Shown here one piece after another: positions 36,971 to 45,675 of a DNA stretch of 64,000 bases. The notes under the pieces are model-generated. The model worked only from the letters and a program-made list of their open reading frames with translations, did not search any database and was not told the origin of the DNA. Position 1 is the stretch's first letter. The number at the start of each line of letters is the position of its first letter. This DNA comes from Gracilibacillus kekensis (GTDB lineage: Bacteria; Bacillota; Bacilli; Bacillales; Amphibacillaceae), in assembly GCF_900143085.1 (NCBI RefSeq), contig NZ_FRCZ01000001.1:558001-622000 (forward strand), read 5' to 3'. The position numbers were made by a program, and so were the translations under genes.

Positions 36971-37149
36971 TTATTTCAATCCTCCATAATGAGTGATAAA
37001 ATGTACCTTTGTAACAAATCAATATCTACATATATCTATACGAAGAACACACCCTTAAACAGGGGGGTTTCGCGAAAGTTAAGATTCTTGATAAACATAC
37101 ATCTACAATACACTTTAAAAAGCATATATCACCACGCAGTACTTTACAA

Positions 37150-37917
37150 TTAAAAAATACCTAATATTTTCCTTTTCTTGATCTTGTCTGGGACATCGCC
37201 TACAACGGTATCGCCATTGACTAAATACTGGGCATTTTCCATAAACCAATAAACCAAGGATGCGCCAAATTCGTCCTTCACCACTGTATGTGCTTCTTGC
37301 ATTACAAAACCTCTACTTGTAATATTATGTGCATCTGAGGCAATAAAATGTGTTAAATTAGCTTCAACCAATTGTAAACTAAGCTTCTTGACTTTCTTGC
37401 CGAATTTACCCGCTAGACTTGCAGCCGTAACTTGTGTCAAGGCGCCATTACTTACAAGATCGTATAAGATATTCGGATTCTCCATAATTTCTTTATTACG
37501 TTCTGGGTGCACGATAATAGGCTTGACTTCTTGTAATTGCAAGTCAAACATTAGTTGTTTTGTATAACGCGGAACATGGTTGGATGGAAATTCCACGAAT
37601 AAATATCCACTTGTATCGTTTAGTGGAAGTAGTTGTCCATTCTCTAAGTCGGTGATCATCTCTCCATTTATTCGTGTTTCTTGGCCAGGTAGAATGTTGA
37701 GGGGTATATCTTCTTCTTGTAATCTATCATTCAATTGATTAACCGTTTCTATTATATCTTTTTTATAGTTATCATAACTACCATTTAAATGATGGGGGGT
37801 GGCAATAATCGTGTTGATTCCTTGTGAAACGGCAGATTTCGCCATCGAGACACTTTCTTCCATATGTTTGGCCCCATCATCTAATCCGGGTAGAATATGA
37901 CAATGAATATCTATCAT
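37150..37917 (-). CDS. PHP-type protein tyrosine phosphatase (CapC/YwqE)
   Basis: 255-residue metal-dependent phosphatase that removes phosphate from the BY-kinase. Metal ligands are intact: DIHCH (His5, His7), PGLDDG, TPHH, PGQE, HPERN and SDAHN. It stands as a single gene, with a 214-nt gap to its degenerate paralogue upstream. Controls polysaccharide chain length or export together with CapA/CapB. Confidence 0.9.
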   Translation of the reverse strand: MIDIHCHILPGLDDGAKHMEESVSMAKSAVSQGINTIIATPHHLNGSYDNYKKDIIETVNQLNDRLQEEDIPLNILPGQETRINGEMITDLENGQLLPLNDTSGYLFVEFPSNHVPRYTKQLMFDLQLQEVKPIIVHPERNKEIMENPNILYDLVSNGALTQVTAASLAGKFGKKVKKLSLQLVEANLTHFIASDAHNITSRGFVMQEAHTVVKDEFGASLVYWFMENAQYLVNGDTVVGDVPDKIKKRKILGIF

Positions 37918-38131
37918 TTTTATTCATGTCCTTTCTCAATGTATGCTACTCTAGTCTCAGTTCTCTATTAGAAGTATAACAGGTACGTAAAGAAATGAAA
38001 ATAGGAGAAAGCAGCCGAGTTTTGTCGAAAGTGAATTACTTTCTGTAAATTCTGACTATTTTCTCCACATAAATTATTGATATTAAATTGTTTGCTGTTA
38101 CGCGAACCTTAAATCGGAGTAACGCACCCGC

Positions 38132-38899
38132 TTACCCATTAAAAATCCCCAATATTTTTTTCTTTTTAATAGGAAAAGGTTCTTCTCCTTGTATCATTTG
38201 TCCATTTACTAACAGATTCATATTGTCTTGCATAGTATAAAGTTGATCGATAGATACATTTCTTTTTAACGTCTGCCAAGCTTCCTCCATATAATAATGT
38301 TTAGTCTCTGCTGTATCAGAACCCACAAAATGAACTAAATTATGATTTAATAGCTGCATCGTGTTTTTTTGAAGTTTTTTACCTTTTTTTCCTAGTAAAC
38401 TCTTCGCACTCACTTGTACCAGTGCTCCGTTTTTTACTAGGCTATACAAATGGTTGGGATCATCTTGAATTACAGTGTTTTTCTCTGGGTGGATGAGAAT
38501 TGGTTTATAACCTTTTAACTGGATGTCATAACAAAGCTGTTTCATATAGGCAGGAATATGATCGTACATCAATTCAATCAAAACATATTTTGGATCTTTC
38601 CCATGGAATAATAATGTTTGCTTTTCTAACGCTTGTTCTAAATCCCCGGTAATTCTAATCGTCTGAGTTGCGATTAACTCCACATTAACATTCTCCGCAT
38701 ATAATTTCTCGTTTAATTTGTTTACCAAATTTATAATCGTATCTTTGTTCGATTCCAATTTACCTTGTATGTATCGAGGTGCAGCAATAATATTTGTTAT
38801 ACCTGTTTTTTCTGCTTCTTTGGCCATCATAATAGAGGAAGCGATGTCTGAGACACTTTCTCTGTTAATCGGTAAAATATAGGTATTAATATCCAACAT
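38132..38899 (-). CDS. Degenerate paralogue of CapC/YwqE phosphatase (pseudoenzyme)
   Basis: 255 residues aligning end to end with the intact phosphatase at 37150, with shared KKKILGIF at the C-terminus and HPEKN in the middle. Nearly all metal ligands are replaced: DIHCH becomes DINTY, TPHH becomes APRY, PGQE becomes ATQT and SDAHN becomes SDTAE. The reading frame is open and has a good ribosome-binding site (GGGTGG) before the ATG at 38899, so it looks maintained. It may bind phosphotyrosine or the kinase without catalysis. Confidence 0.85.
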   Translation of the reverse strand: MLDINTYILPINRESVSDIASSIMMAKEAEKTGITNIIAAPRYIQGKLESNKDTIINLVNKLNEKLYAENVNVELIATQTIRITGDLEQALEKQTLLFHGKDPKYVLIELMYDHIPAYMKQLCYDIQLKGYKPILIHPEKNTVIQDDPNHLYSLVKNGALVQVSAKSLLGKKGKKLQKNTMQLLNHNLVHFVGSDTAETKHYYMEEAWQTLKRNVSIDQLYTMQDNMNLLVNGQMIQGEEPFPIKKKKILGIFNG

Positions 38900-39050
38900 C
38901 TGAACCACCCTTTCATATATATAAGACTTTAGTATTGTTCTTTATAACGATCGTTCTATATAAAGAATACCATATTCGTTATATTTTGAAAAGGCTGAAT
39001 TCGAGATATTTTCGTTTTTTTAAGTGTTTTTGTGGAAAACTAGGCGAATG

Positions 39051-39097
39051 TAACCAAAAAGACCATTCGACAGATATGATCTTGTCGAATGGTCTTT
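39051..39097 (-). terminator. Strong terminator of the capAB-like operon
   Basis: Perfect 15-bp stem AAAGACCATTCGACA / TGTCGAATGGTCTTT, followed on the minus strand by TTTTTGGTT. It begins 3 nt after the kinase stop codon, so the phosphatase-like genes downstream need their own promoters. Confidence 0.85.
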
Positions 39098-39099
39098 AC

Positions 39100-39792
39100 T
39101 TAATTTCCATAATAATAATAATGTCCTTTTTTCTGTTCGCGGTCATTTAAGACAACGCCTAATAACTTCGCACTGCCTACTTCCAATAATTCTTTCGCTT
39201 TGATCGCAGCGTCATATTCGGTCTGGTTACTTCTGACAACCATAACGACACCATCACAAATGTTGGCGAGAATCTGCGCATCGGTTACTGCGAGGACTGG
39301 CGGTGTATCAAACAATACAACGTCATATTCTAAGGAAACATTTGAAATCATCGTTTCCATTGCTTTAGAACCTAGTAGCTCAGATGGGTTTGGTGGAATT
39401 GGTCCACAGGTCAGAAGGTCTAAACCGGCTACATCACTATTTGCGATTGAATCCTGCAGCTCCGTCTCACCTACCAATACACTACTTAACCCTTTGCGAT
39501 TATCGATACGGAAGGTATAATGTAGGGTTGGTTTACGCAAATCTGCATCAATTAATAATACCTTTTTCCCTTGTTGAGCGAAAACAATCGCCAGGTTTGC
39601 GGTCGTTGAAGACTTACCTTCAGATGGACCAGATGAGGTAACTAACATCGTTTTCAGCTCTCCATCAACTGATGAAAATTGCAGATTGGTACGAATCGTT
39701 TTATATTGTTCCGAGATCGGAGAACGCGGGTTCATCTTGGTAATTAAATGTCTAACATTGGATAGTTTAGACTGTTTTTTTCCTCTGACCAT
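39100..39792 (-). CDS. BY-type tyrosine kinase (CapB/CpsD/YwqD)
   Basis: 230 residues. Walker A GPSEGKSST, Walker A' LLIDADLRKP and Walker B VVLFDTPP are all present, and the C-terminus has a tyrosine cluster GHYYYYGN, the autophosphorylation site. Needs its membrane partner, encoded just upstream and overlapping by 26 nt. Regulates polymer assembly and may phosphorylate sugar-nucleotide enzymes such as Ugd. Confidence 0.93.
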   Translation of the reverse strand: MVRGKKQSKLSNVRHLITKMNPRSPISEQYKTIRTNLQFSSVDGELKTMLVTSSGPSEGKSSTTANLAIVFAQQGKKVLLIDADLRKPTLHYTFRIDNRKGLSSVLVGETELQDSIANSDVAGLDLLTCGPIPPNPSELLGSKAMETMISNVSLEYDVVLFDTPPVLAVTDAQILANICDGVVMVVRSNQTEYDAAIKAKELLEVGSAKLLGVVLNDREQKKGHYYYYGN

Positions 39793-40534
39793 TTACGCTC
39801 CCCCTCTCTCTGTTACCGTTAATTGTTGCAGGGTTTCCCATTCTGGTCAACATATCTTTCTCATCGATATGGGAAACAACCCCAAGGATCGGTAACTCTA
39901 ATTTACTTTCTACATCTTGTTCGGTTTTGATCGTGTTATCTAAATATTCCAATAAGAAGGCTAGTCCTACCCCAACCATTCCACCTAGTACAATTGCAAT
40001 GGCAATGTTCAACATTGGCTTTGGATTCACTGGTGTCGGGTTCGCTGAGACGACTGCTTCAGATAAAACACTTACGTTGTTTACGTTCATTAAATTCGGT
40101 AAATCTTCACGGAAGACTTCTACTGTTGTATTAGCAATTTCTGCCGCAATTTCTGGGTCAAAGTCTGTAGCAGTAAGAGTTACTACTTGGGAGTTTTGAG
40201 AATTTGAAAGAGATAATTTCTCACCTAATGCTCCAGGAGAAATTGTCAAATTCATTTCATCAACAACTTGGCTTAAGATTCGATTACTTGTGACAATATC
40301 ATTATATGTATTAATTATTTCAACATTGGATCGGATTTGATTTAGACTGACTTCGCTTGTTTCATTTGTATCCTGATTAACGATAAATTGTGTACTAGAT
40401 TGATAGCTTGGTGTTAAAATAAAAAAACTTATGATGGCACTTACTCCAGCTGCACCAATGATTAGTAAGACAATCAGTAACATACGTTTCTTGAGGACTT
40501 CGAATATTTCTTTCAGTGATATCGTTTCTTCCAT
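39767..40534 (-). CDS. Chain-length regulator / kinase activator (CapA/CpsC/YwqC, Wzz domain)
   Basis: 255 residues with two membrane helices (about 18-40 and 174-196) enclosing an extracellular Wzz domain, and a proline-rich NPTPVNPKP before the second helix. The C-terminal tail is basic and would activate the BY-kinase. It is first in a two-gene operon whose end overlaps the kinase start. Confidence 0.92.
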   Translation of the reverse strand: MEETISLKEIFEVLKKRMLLIVLLIIGAAGVSAIISFFILTPSYQSSTQFIVNQDTNETSEVSLNQIRSNVEIINTYNDIVTSNRILSQVVDEMNLTISPGALGEKLSLSNSQNSQVVTLTATDFDPEIAAEIANTTVEVFREDLPNLMNVNNVSVLSEAVVSANPTPVNPKPMLNIAIAIVLGGMVGVGLAFLLEYLDNTIKTEQDVESKLELPILGVVSHIDEKDMLTRMGNPATINGNRERGSVNGQRKKTV

Positions 40535-40615
40535 TACTTTGTTACCTCCGAATTTAAATCTTCATTTTTGTCTGATGAATTCTTTGCATGTACTTCGGAA
40601 CACACCATAAACGAA

Positions 40616-40645
40616 ATTATAACATAAATCTTTTTCATTTGTTAT
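40616..40645 (-). promoter_or_regulatory. Promoter of the capAB-like operon inside an inverted repeat
   Basis: On the minus strand ATAACA (40640-40645) and TATAAT (40616-40621) are 18 nt apart, with a TG extension before the -10. The pair TTATAAC/GTTATAA (40618-40624 and 40641-40647) forms a 7-bp inverted repeat that brackets the promoter. Confidence 0.55.
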
Positions 40646-40695
40646 AAAGGGTTGGTATTTTTTTGTGAAATATTTGGATAAAAAAGTTATGCGAA

Positions 40696-40733
40696 TGAAT
40701 AAACAAAGCCTATGTATGGATATACACAGGCTT
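40696..40733 (-). terminator. Terminator of the LuxR-type regulator gene
   Basis: AAAGCCTGTGTAT pairs with ATACATAGGCTTT with one mismatch, then GTTTATTC follows on the minus strand. It separates the regulator gene from the capAB-like operon. Confidence 0.7.
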
Positions 40734-40740
40734 TACTGTA

Positions 40741-41370
40741 TTAGGATACTTGAAACCATTCATTTTTCAATGCTGTAATAACTGCGTTTGTCCGGTCTGG
40801 CACTTCCAGTTTTCTCAAGATCGAGCTAATATGGTTTTTGACTGTTTTGTCTGTGATGTATAGTTGTTTACTGATGCGATTATTGCTGTAACCTTGTGTT
40901 AAAAGCTCCATTACTTCCCATTCGCGATTGGTGAAAACACCAACTGGCCGCTTGACCTGACGCTTATGGATTTGGCGGTAGTCTCCTAACAGAATTGGAG
41001 TAAGATCTTCATGTAGATAATGGCCGCCTAATAAGATTTTCTTAATCGCATGAATCAATTCTTCCTTTTCCATTCCATTAAAAAAGTAACCATGGAGATC
41101 CATTTTAAATAAGTTAGTGAGCTCTGGGTGATCAGCATCCTCTGTCCAAATAATTACTCGCTTATTTTTGTCGGAGTACCGTTTGATCAGTGAGAAGACG
41201 TCGGTTTCTGTGTCAATATCTACGATAAGAAGATCAATGATATAGTCGTCAACCTTTTCCAGTTGATTCGGTTCTATTGCGACCACATCATAATTGATCA
41301 GTTGATTGGACAATACTCCGACTAACCCTTCTCTGTAAATAGAAGCTTCTTTTATAACAGCAATGCGCAT
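40741..41370 (-). CDS. LuxR-type (NarL/DegU-like) regulator with degenerate receiver domain
   Basis: 209 residues: receiver domain about 1-115 and a GerE/LuxR helix-turn-helix about 145-205 (FTNREWEVMELLTQGYSNNRIS, KTVKNHISSIL). The start at 41370 follows AGGAGG. The phosphoacceptor-like Asp51 remains, but the usual acidic pair is Lys7-Glu8 and the invariant lysine is Asn98. No sensor kinase is nearby. It lies behind a c-di-GMP riboswitch and directly before the tyrosine-kinase operon, so it likely regulates exopolysaccharide genes, perhaps without phosphorylation. Confidence 0.85.
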   Translation of the reverse strand: MRIAVIKEASIYREGLVGVLSNQLINYDVVAIEPNQLEKVDDYIIDLLIVDIDTETDVFSLIKRYSDKNKRVIIWTEDADHPELTNLFKMDLHGYFFNGMEKEELIHAIKKILLGGHYLHEDLTPILLGDYRQIHKRQVKRPVGVFTNREWEVMELLTQGYSNNRISKQLYITDKTVKNHISSILRKLEVPDRTNAVITALKNEWFQVS

Positions 41371-41395
41371 TAGTATGATTCCTCCTTTATTTTTC

Positions 41396-41435
41396 AAAAA
41401 AAGATGGCTATTTCCAAAAAACAACAGAAATAGCC
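41396..41435 (-). terminator. Terminator of the c-di-GMP riboswitch
   Basis: GGCTATTTC pairs with GAAATAGCC (41427-41435 with 41406-41414), followed on the minus strand by ATCTTTTTTTG. It lies between the aptamer and the regulator start, and is the expression platform. Confidence 0.85.
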
Positions 41436-41454
41436 TAAACGATGCAAATATTGT

Positions 41455-41535
41455 CAGGTAACCAGGCGATCATAGGAAGTTTGGGATCCCTTAGACCCTA
41501 GGCTTTGCGTCCCGTTCTTTCAAACGGTTTGCCTT
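41455..41535 (-). promoter_or_regulatory. c-di-GMP-I (GEMM-I) riboswitch aptamer
   Basis: The minus strand reads GGCAAACC, a GAAAG tetraloop region, GGGACGCAAAGCCTAGGGTC, and closes with CGCCTGGTTACC. These are the conserved elements of GEMM-I in order: P1, the GNRA-like loop, the ACGCAAAG core, and the receptor CCTGG. It binds cyclic di-GMP. Whether ligand turns the gene on or off depends on how P1 competes with the terminator, which I cannot settle by eye. Confidence 0.93.
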
Positions 41536-41564
41536 TTTCTATATTAAGTTATTATCTATTCTTT

Positions 41565-41593
41565 ATGATACAGTTTTCCTAGTTCGATTTCAA
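41565..41593 (-). promoter_or_regulatory. Promoter of the riboswitch-regulator transcript
   Basis: TTGAAA (41588-41593) and TATCAT (41565-41570) on the minus strand are 17 nt apart, about 30 nt before the aptamer. The remaining gap 41594-41989 shows no gene or strong structure. Confidence 0.65.
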
Positions 41594-41989
41594 TATAAAG
41601 TAAAAAGATTTAGGTAAAATGAATCGTTTGGTAGCTAAAATGGTAATTATTTGAAAAAAGATAGGTGATTTAGGGTATATTCACTTGTTGTAATGTGTCG
41701 AATTAAGGCTCTTTTTGTTGGATTATTGAAGAGAGCTTTCATTGTGGAATTAAGATATTGAATTTTTTATAGAGTAATTGTAGGTAATTGTACTTAAAAT
41801 TATGAAAAATATTAATAGAGGTCTGGGTTAAACTGTACAATATATTGAACAACTGTTTTGTTTGTCGATTGGAGAGAGGGGTGAAAAAGCTGCTAGAATT
41901 AATATTGGAGAATACTACTTGATGAACCTAGAGGAGATTAGTCATTAGCAGGTTGGTAGCAATTTTCAGGGATAACAAGATACTTTCGT

Positions 41990-42247
41990 TCATTCCTCAT
42001 TATACAGCTCTAAAAAATCCAGATCATATTCCCCTTCAAATATTAAAGGCTGATCGTCTTTGTTCAGGTATCGCAGATTATCTCTCTTTCTTTCCAGTTC
42101 TGTTTTGATTGGTTTCTCGGCATTTGTTTGTTGATGAATCGACTTATCTTCTGTATCGGTTATGATAGCCATAATAATAACGGTGGCTACGCACAATGAT
42201 AAAGTGCTAATCGTAACAACTGTCCATTTTAGTAGTTTTTTTATCAT
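41990..42247 (-). CDS. Small single-pass membrane protein of unknown function
   Basis: 85 residues. One hydrophobic helix (about 8-30) follows a basic start (MIKKLLK), then a charged extracytoplasmic tail ending DLDFLELYNEE. GGGAGGT precedes the ATG. It stands alone between a repeat array and the regulator region. I do not recognise the family. Confidence 0.65.
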   Translation of the reverse strand: MIKKLLKWTVVTISTLSLCVATVIIMAIITDTEDKSIHQQTNAEKPIKTELERKRDNLRYLNKDDQPLIFEGEYDLDFLELYNEE

Positions 42248-42330
42248 ATCTGCTACCTCCCTTTACTTTTTATGGTAAATGATTCTATGATTATTATCAA
42301 GCTTTTAAGAAATGGTTATTAATACACATC

Positions 42331-42488
42331 CTTCACGGGATAACCCGCTCTGCTCGCGGGATATACTCTTCGCTAGACGGGATAACTTACGCTGCTCACA
42401 GGATATCTGGACTTATCCCGTGAGCAGGAAAGGTTATCCTGTGAAGAGAAGAAGTTATCCCGTCAAGAGCACCACTTATCCCGTGAAG
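42331..42488. repeat. 21-nt repeat array, four units plus four inverted units
   Basis: Four units with core ACGGGATAA or CGGGATAT (42331-42410) are followed by four inverted units with core TTATCCCGTGAAG. The period is 21 nt throughout. The two halves can fold into one long bulged hairpin. It is between the convergent... same-strand end of the glucosidase gene and the small membrane protein gene, so it may also end transcription. Confidence 0.85.
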
Positions 42489-42531
42489 TAAAAAGGATAC
42501 CCCAAAAAAAGGAGTATCCTAAAAAATCATT

Positions 42532-44181
42532 TTAGTTGTTATAACGATATACGCGCGCCTCATATGGTCGGAAGCTTGTCGCGTGGGGGTCTTCCAGCTT
42601 ATAATTTGCTAGCTTTAATTCCAGATTTTCCAATCCAAACTTAAAACTAGTTTGTTCATTAAATAGATTTACTATGATGACAAAACGATCCCCATCCAAT
42701 GTACGTGTATAGGCATAGATATGCGGGTGGTCCTCTGCGATTAGGTCATAGCTTCCATAGATTAGGGTGTTGCTTGCTTTGCGAAGCTTGATTAACTTTT
42801 TGTAATAATGGTAAATCGAGTCTGGATCGTTTAGATTGTTTTCGACATTAATATCCCCGTAATTCGGGTTAACTTTTAGCCATGGTGTACCTTTTGTGAA
42901 GCCGGCATTGTCTGCTGTTGACCATTGCATTGGCGTGCGGGAGTTGTCGCGTCCGCTTTTCCAGATGCCTTCCATGATTTCCTCATGTGATTTTCCTGCT
43001 TCTCGTTCTTTTTTATAGAGGTTTTTGATTGCTACATCGTTGTAATCATTAATGTCATCGAATTGGACATTGGTCATGCCGATTTCTTGTCCCTGATAGA
43101 TAAAAGGTGTTCCTTGCATTAGGAAATAAAAGGTTGCTAACGCTTTTGCCGATGTTTGGCGTAAGCCTGCATCATTTCCCCACGTCGATACCGAACGGGG
43201 CTGGTCATGATTTTCAAGGAATAAGGCATTCCAACCAACACCATCGAGTCCTTTTTGCCATTTGGTTAAGGTTTTCTTTAATTCAGGTAGTTCCAATAAA
43301 CCCTCTGCACCTGTACCCCATAGGTTTAAATGCTCGAATTGGAAGATCATATCGAAATATCCGTTATCCTCTCCAACCCACTGATCTGCCTCTTCGACTT
43401 TGACACCATTTGCTTCGCCGACGGTCATAATGTCATAGTTGCGCAATGTTTTTTCCGCAAATTCGCTTAAATATTTATCAATACCTGGCTGGTTCATATG
43501 GCGGTCAAAGGATGGTACATAGCGAAGTTTCTCCGGATTTGGCATATCTGGAAAACCGGCTGCTTTTTTGATATGAGAAATCGCATCGACACGAAAACCA
43601 TCGATTCCTTTGTCTAACCACCAGTTCACCATATCAAACAATTCTTTTCGTACTTTTGGGTTTTCCCAATTCAAGTCAGGCTGCTTTTTTGAAAAAACAT
43701 GGAGATAATACTCGCCTGTCTCCTCGTCATATTGCCATGCAGATCCACTGAAAATCGACTCCCAATTGTTCGGCTCCTTGCCATCTTGCCCAGGATGCCA
43801 AATATAATAATCGCGGTATGGATTATCCTTTGATGATCGTGAGTCAATAAACCATGGATGTTCATCCGATGTATGGTTAATCACCAGGTCCATGATTAAT
43901 TTCATGCCGGATGCATGGACCGCTTCTAACAATGCATCAAAATCCTCCATTGACCCGAATTCATCTGAAATTGCTTGATAATTACTAATATCATAGCCAT
44001 TATCATCATTTGGTGATTGATAAATCGGACTCATCCAAATTACATCAATACCTAATTCTTTTAAATAGGGAAGCTGTTGGATCACACCTTGAATATCTCC
44101 AATGCCGTCCCCATTTGCGTCCATGAAGCTACGCGGATATACTTGATATGCCACTGCTTCCTTCCACCATTTTTTCAACAT
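42532..44181 (-). CDS. Oligo-1,6-glucosidase / alpha-glucosidase (GH13)
   Basis: 549 residues, the normal length for GH13 subfamily 31. Conserved regions are in order: DLVINHTSDEHPWF, GFRVDAISHI (nucleophile Asp), VGEANG (acid/base Glu) and ENHDQPRSVSTWG. No signal peptide, so it hydrolyses imported isomalto- or malto-oligosaccharides in the cytoplasm. Last gene of the operon that begins with the binding protein at 47906. Exact linkage preference is not certain. Confidence 0.92.
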   Translation of the reverse strand: MLKKWWKEAVAYQVYPRSFMDANGDGIGDIQGVIQQLPYLKELGIDVIWMSPIYQSPNDDNGYDISNYQAISDEFGSMEDFDALLEAVHASGMKLIMDLVINHTSDEHPWFIDSRSSKDNPYRDYYIWHPGQDGKEPNNWESIFSGSAWQYDEETGEYYLHVFSKKQPDLNWENPKVRKELFDMVNWWLDKGIDGFRVDAISHIKKAAGFPDMPNPEKLRYVPSFDRHMNQPGIDKYLSEFAEKTLRNYDIMTVGEANGVKVEEADQWVGEDNGYFDMIFQFEHLNLWGTGAEGLLELPELKKTLTKWQKGLDGVGWNALFLENHDQPRSVSTWGNDAGLRQTSAKALATFYFLMQGTPFIYQGQEIGMTNVQFDDINDYNDVAIKNLYKKEREAGKSHEEIMEGIWKSGRDNSRTPMQWSTADNAGFTKGTPWLKVNPNYGDINVENNLNDPDSIYHYYKKLIKLRKASNTLIYGSYDLIAEDHPHIYAYTRTLDGDRFVIIVNLFNEQTSFKFGLENLELKLANYKLEDPHATSFRPYEARVYRYNN

Positions 44182-44183
44182 AT

Positions 44184-44849
44184 TTATCCCCCAGATTTCG
44201 TTATATTTTGATAGACTCTGTAAAAAAGTGAAAATGTAATAAAGCTGATCATACTACCCGTGAAAAATAGTAGTAGAAAAGGTAAACCATTTACACTGAC
44301 ATAGATGATCAGAAAACTGGTACCGATCGTTGCCAAAAATAAGACCGGACTGCCAAAGGTAAGGAAGAGTGCTTTTTTCAAAATAGCACGAATCGCGATG
44401 GCATAATGCACCATAACCGACATCACGGTCAATGTATACACATAAAGCACGACCCCAAAAACGATAAATGCAAACAATAAGACAGTATGGTTTGCTTGTA
44501 AATACACGACATCAGCTATAATGATGGTCCACAGAGGCGTGAGCAAAAACCCCACCTTCATGCTTACTTTATAATTATCGCGGTAGTGCCTTGAAAATGC
44601 CTGCATTATCGATTTTTGCTCACGATCTGCTATCCAGTCTCTTACCGAAGCGAACATTGCTGCTGTTGCAGGAAATAATAGAAACGGTGAGAGAATCGCG
44701 ATTAGTGTAAATAGTAGTGGAATCGATCTGCCTTCTGTGAACAAGGCACCGAGCACTAAAAAGACGATCGGCAGCTGAAAGGTCAGCCATAATAGATTGA
44801 TAACAGAAAAACGCATGATCCACTCCGCCACTTTATAGACACCTGTCAT
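44184..44849 (-). CDS. YesL-family (DUF624) membrane protein
   Basis: 221 residues with five or six hydrophobic helices and the FPATAAMFASVRDW region typical of DUF624/YesL proteins, which often accompany carbohydrate ABC transporters. The start at 44849 has GAGGTGG upstream; the longer frame overlaps the permease gene. Its biochemical role is not known. Confidence 0.8.
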   Translation of the reverse strand: MTGVYKVAEWIMRFSVINLLWLTFQLPIVFLVLGALFTEGRSIPLLFTLIAILSPFLLFPATAAMFASVRDWIADREQKSIMQAFSRHYRDNYKVSMKVGFLLTPLWTIIIADVVYLQANHTVLLFAFIVFGVVLYVYTLTVMSVMVHYAIAIRAILKKALFLTFGSPVLFLATIGTSFLIIYVSVNGLPFLLLFFTGSMISFITFSLFYRVYQNITKSGG

Positions 44850-44865
44850 TGATTCCACCTCATTT

Positions 44866-45675
44866 CTACTTAACGGCACCTTCTGATACCCCAGCTAGAA
44901 TTTGTTTCTGTGCGATGAAATAACCGATAATCACCGGAATGATCGCAATCGTTAAGCCTGCCAGTGCTAAGTGCCATTGCTTCGTATACTGACCAAAGAA
45001 ATAGAACATCTTCAATGGTATTGTAGCGTTATTTTCGTTCAAGACTAATGATGGCAAAAGGTAGTCATTCCAGATCCAGATTACATTCAGAATCCCGACC
45101 GTCATTGAAATCGGTTTTAATAATGGAAAAATGATATGGCGGAAAGTCTGGAATTTATTTGCCCCATCAATAATCGCTGCTTCATCGAGAGATTTCGAGA
45201 TTCCTGTCATGGATCCATGATAAAGGAAGATCGATAAACTTGAGCCAAAGCCTAAATACATGAAAATCAGACCTGCCTGGTTTAGCATATCAACTTTTCC
45301 AAAAAGTGATACTAATGGAATCATGACCGATTGGAACGGAATCAGCATCGCACCGACAAAGATAAGTAAAATAATCGAGCTCAATTTACTTTTATTACGT
45401 GCTAATGCATAGCCTGCCATCGATGAGAAAAAGACGATAATCGCAATACTTACGACAGAAACAATGATTGAGTTGGTTAACGAACGAACAAAGTCGAGAT
45501 CGATAAACGCTTCAACAAAGTTACTCGTCTGTACTTCCTGCGGCAAGCCTAATACGTCTGTAAAAATTTCTTTCTTCGACTTAAACGCATTGACGATCAT
45601 TAAATAGAAAGGCGCGATCCAAACGAGGCCAAGTAACAATGCAAATAGTTCTCCAATGTATGTTTTTCGTTTCAT
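44866..45675 (-). CDS. Sugar ABC transporter permease (MalG-type)
   Basis: 269 residues, six predicted helices, with the EAA loop DEAAIIDGANKFQTFRHIIFP that contacts the ATPase. Second permease of an alpha-glucoside importer. It overlaps the preceding permease by one base. No ATPase gene is nearby, so a shared MsmX-like ATPase is likely. Confidence 0.9.
   Translation of the reverse strand: MKRKTYIGELFALLLGLVWIAPFYLMIVNAFKSKKEIFTDVLGLPQEVQTSNFVEAFIDLDFVRSLTNSIIVSVVSIAIIVFFSSMAGYALARNKSKLSSIILLIFVGAMLIPFQSVMIPLVSLFGKVDMLNQAGLIFMYLGFGSSLSIFLYHGSMTGISKSLDEAAIIDGANKFQTFRHIIFPLLKPISMTVGILNVIWIWNDYLLPSLVLNENNATIPLKMFYFFGQYTKQWHLALAGLTIAIIPVIIGYFIAQKQILAGVSEGAVK

Noticed and set aside
38943-38958. 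Palindrome around AACGATCGTT upstream of the pseudophosphatase
   Set aside because: Only 16 nt with a mismatch, single copy, in AT-rich DNA; could be chance.
42331-42488. CRISPR array
   Set aside because: Units are only 21 nt in total, with half of them inverted and no unique spacers of constant length; no cas genes.
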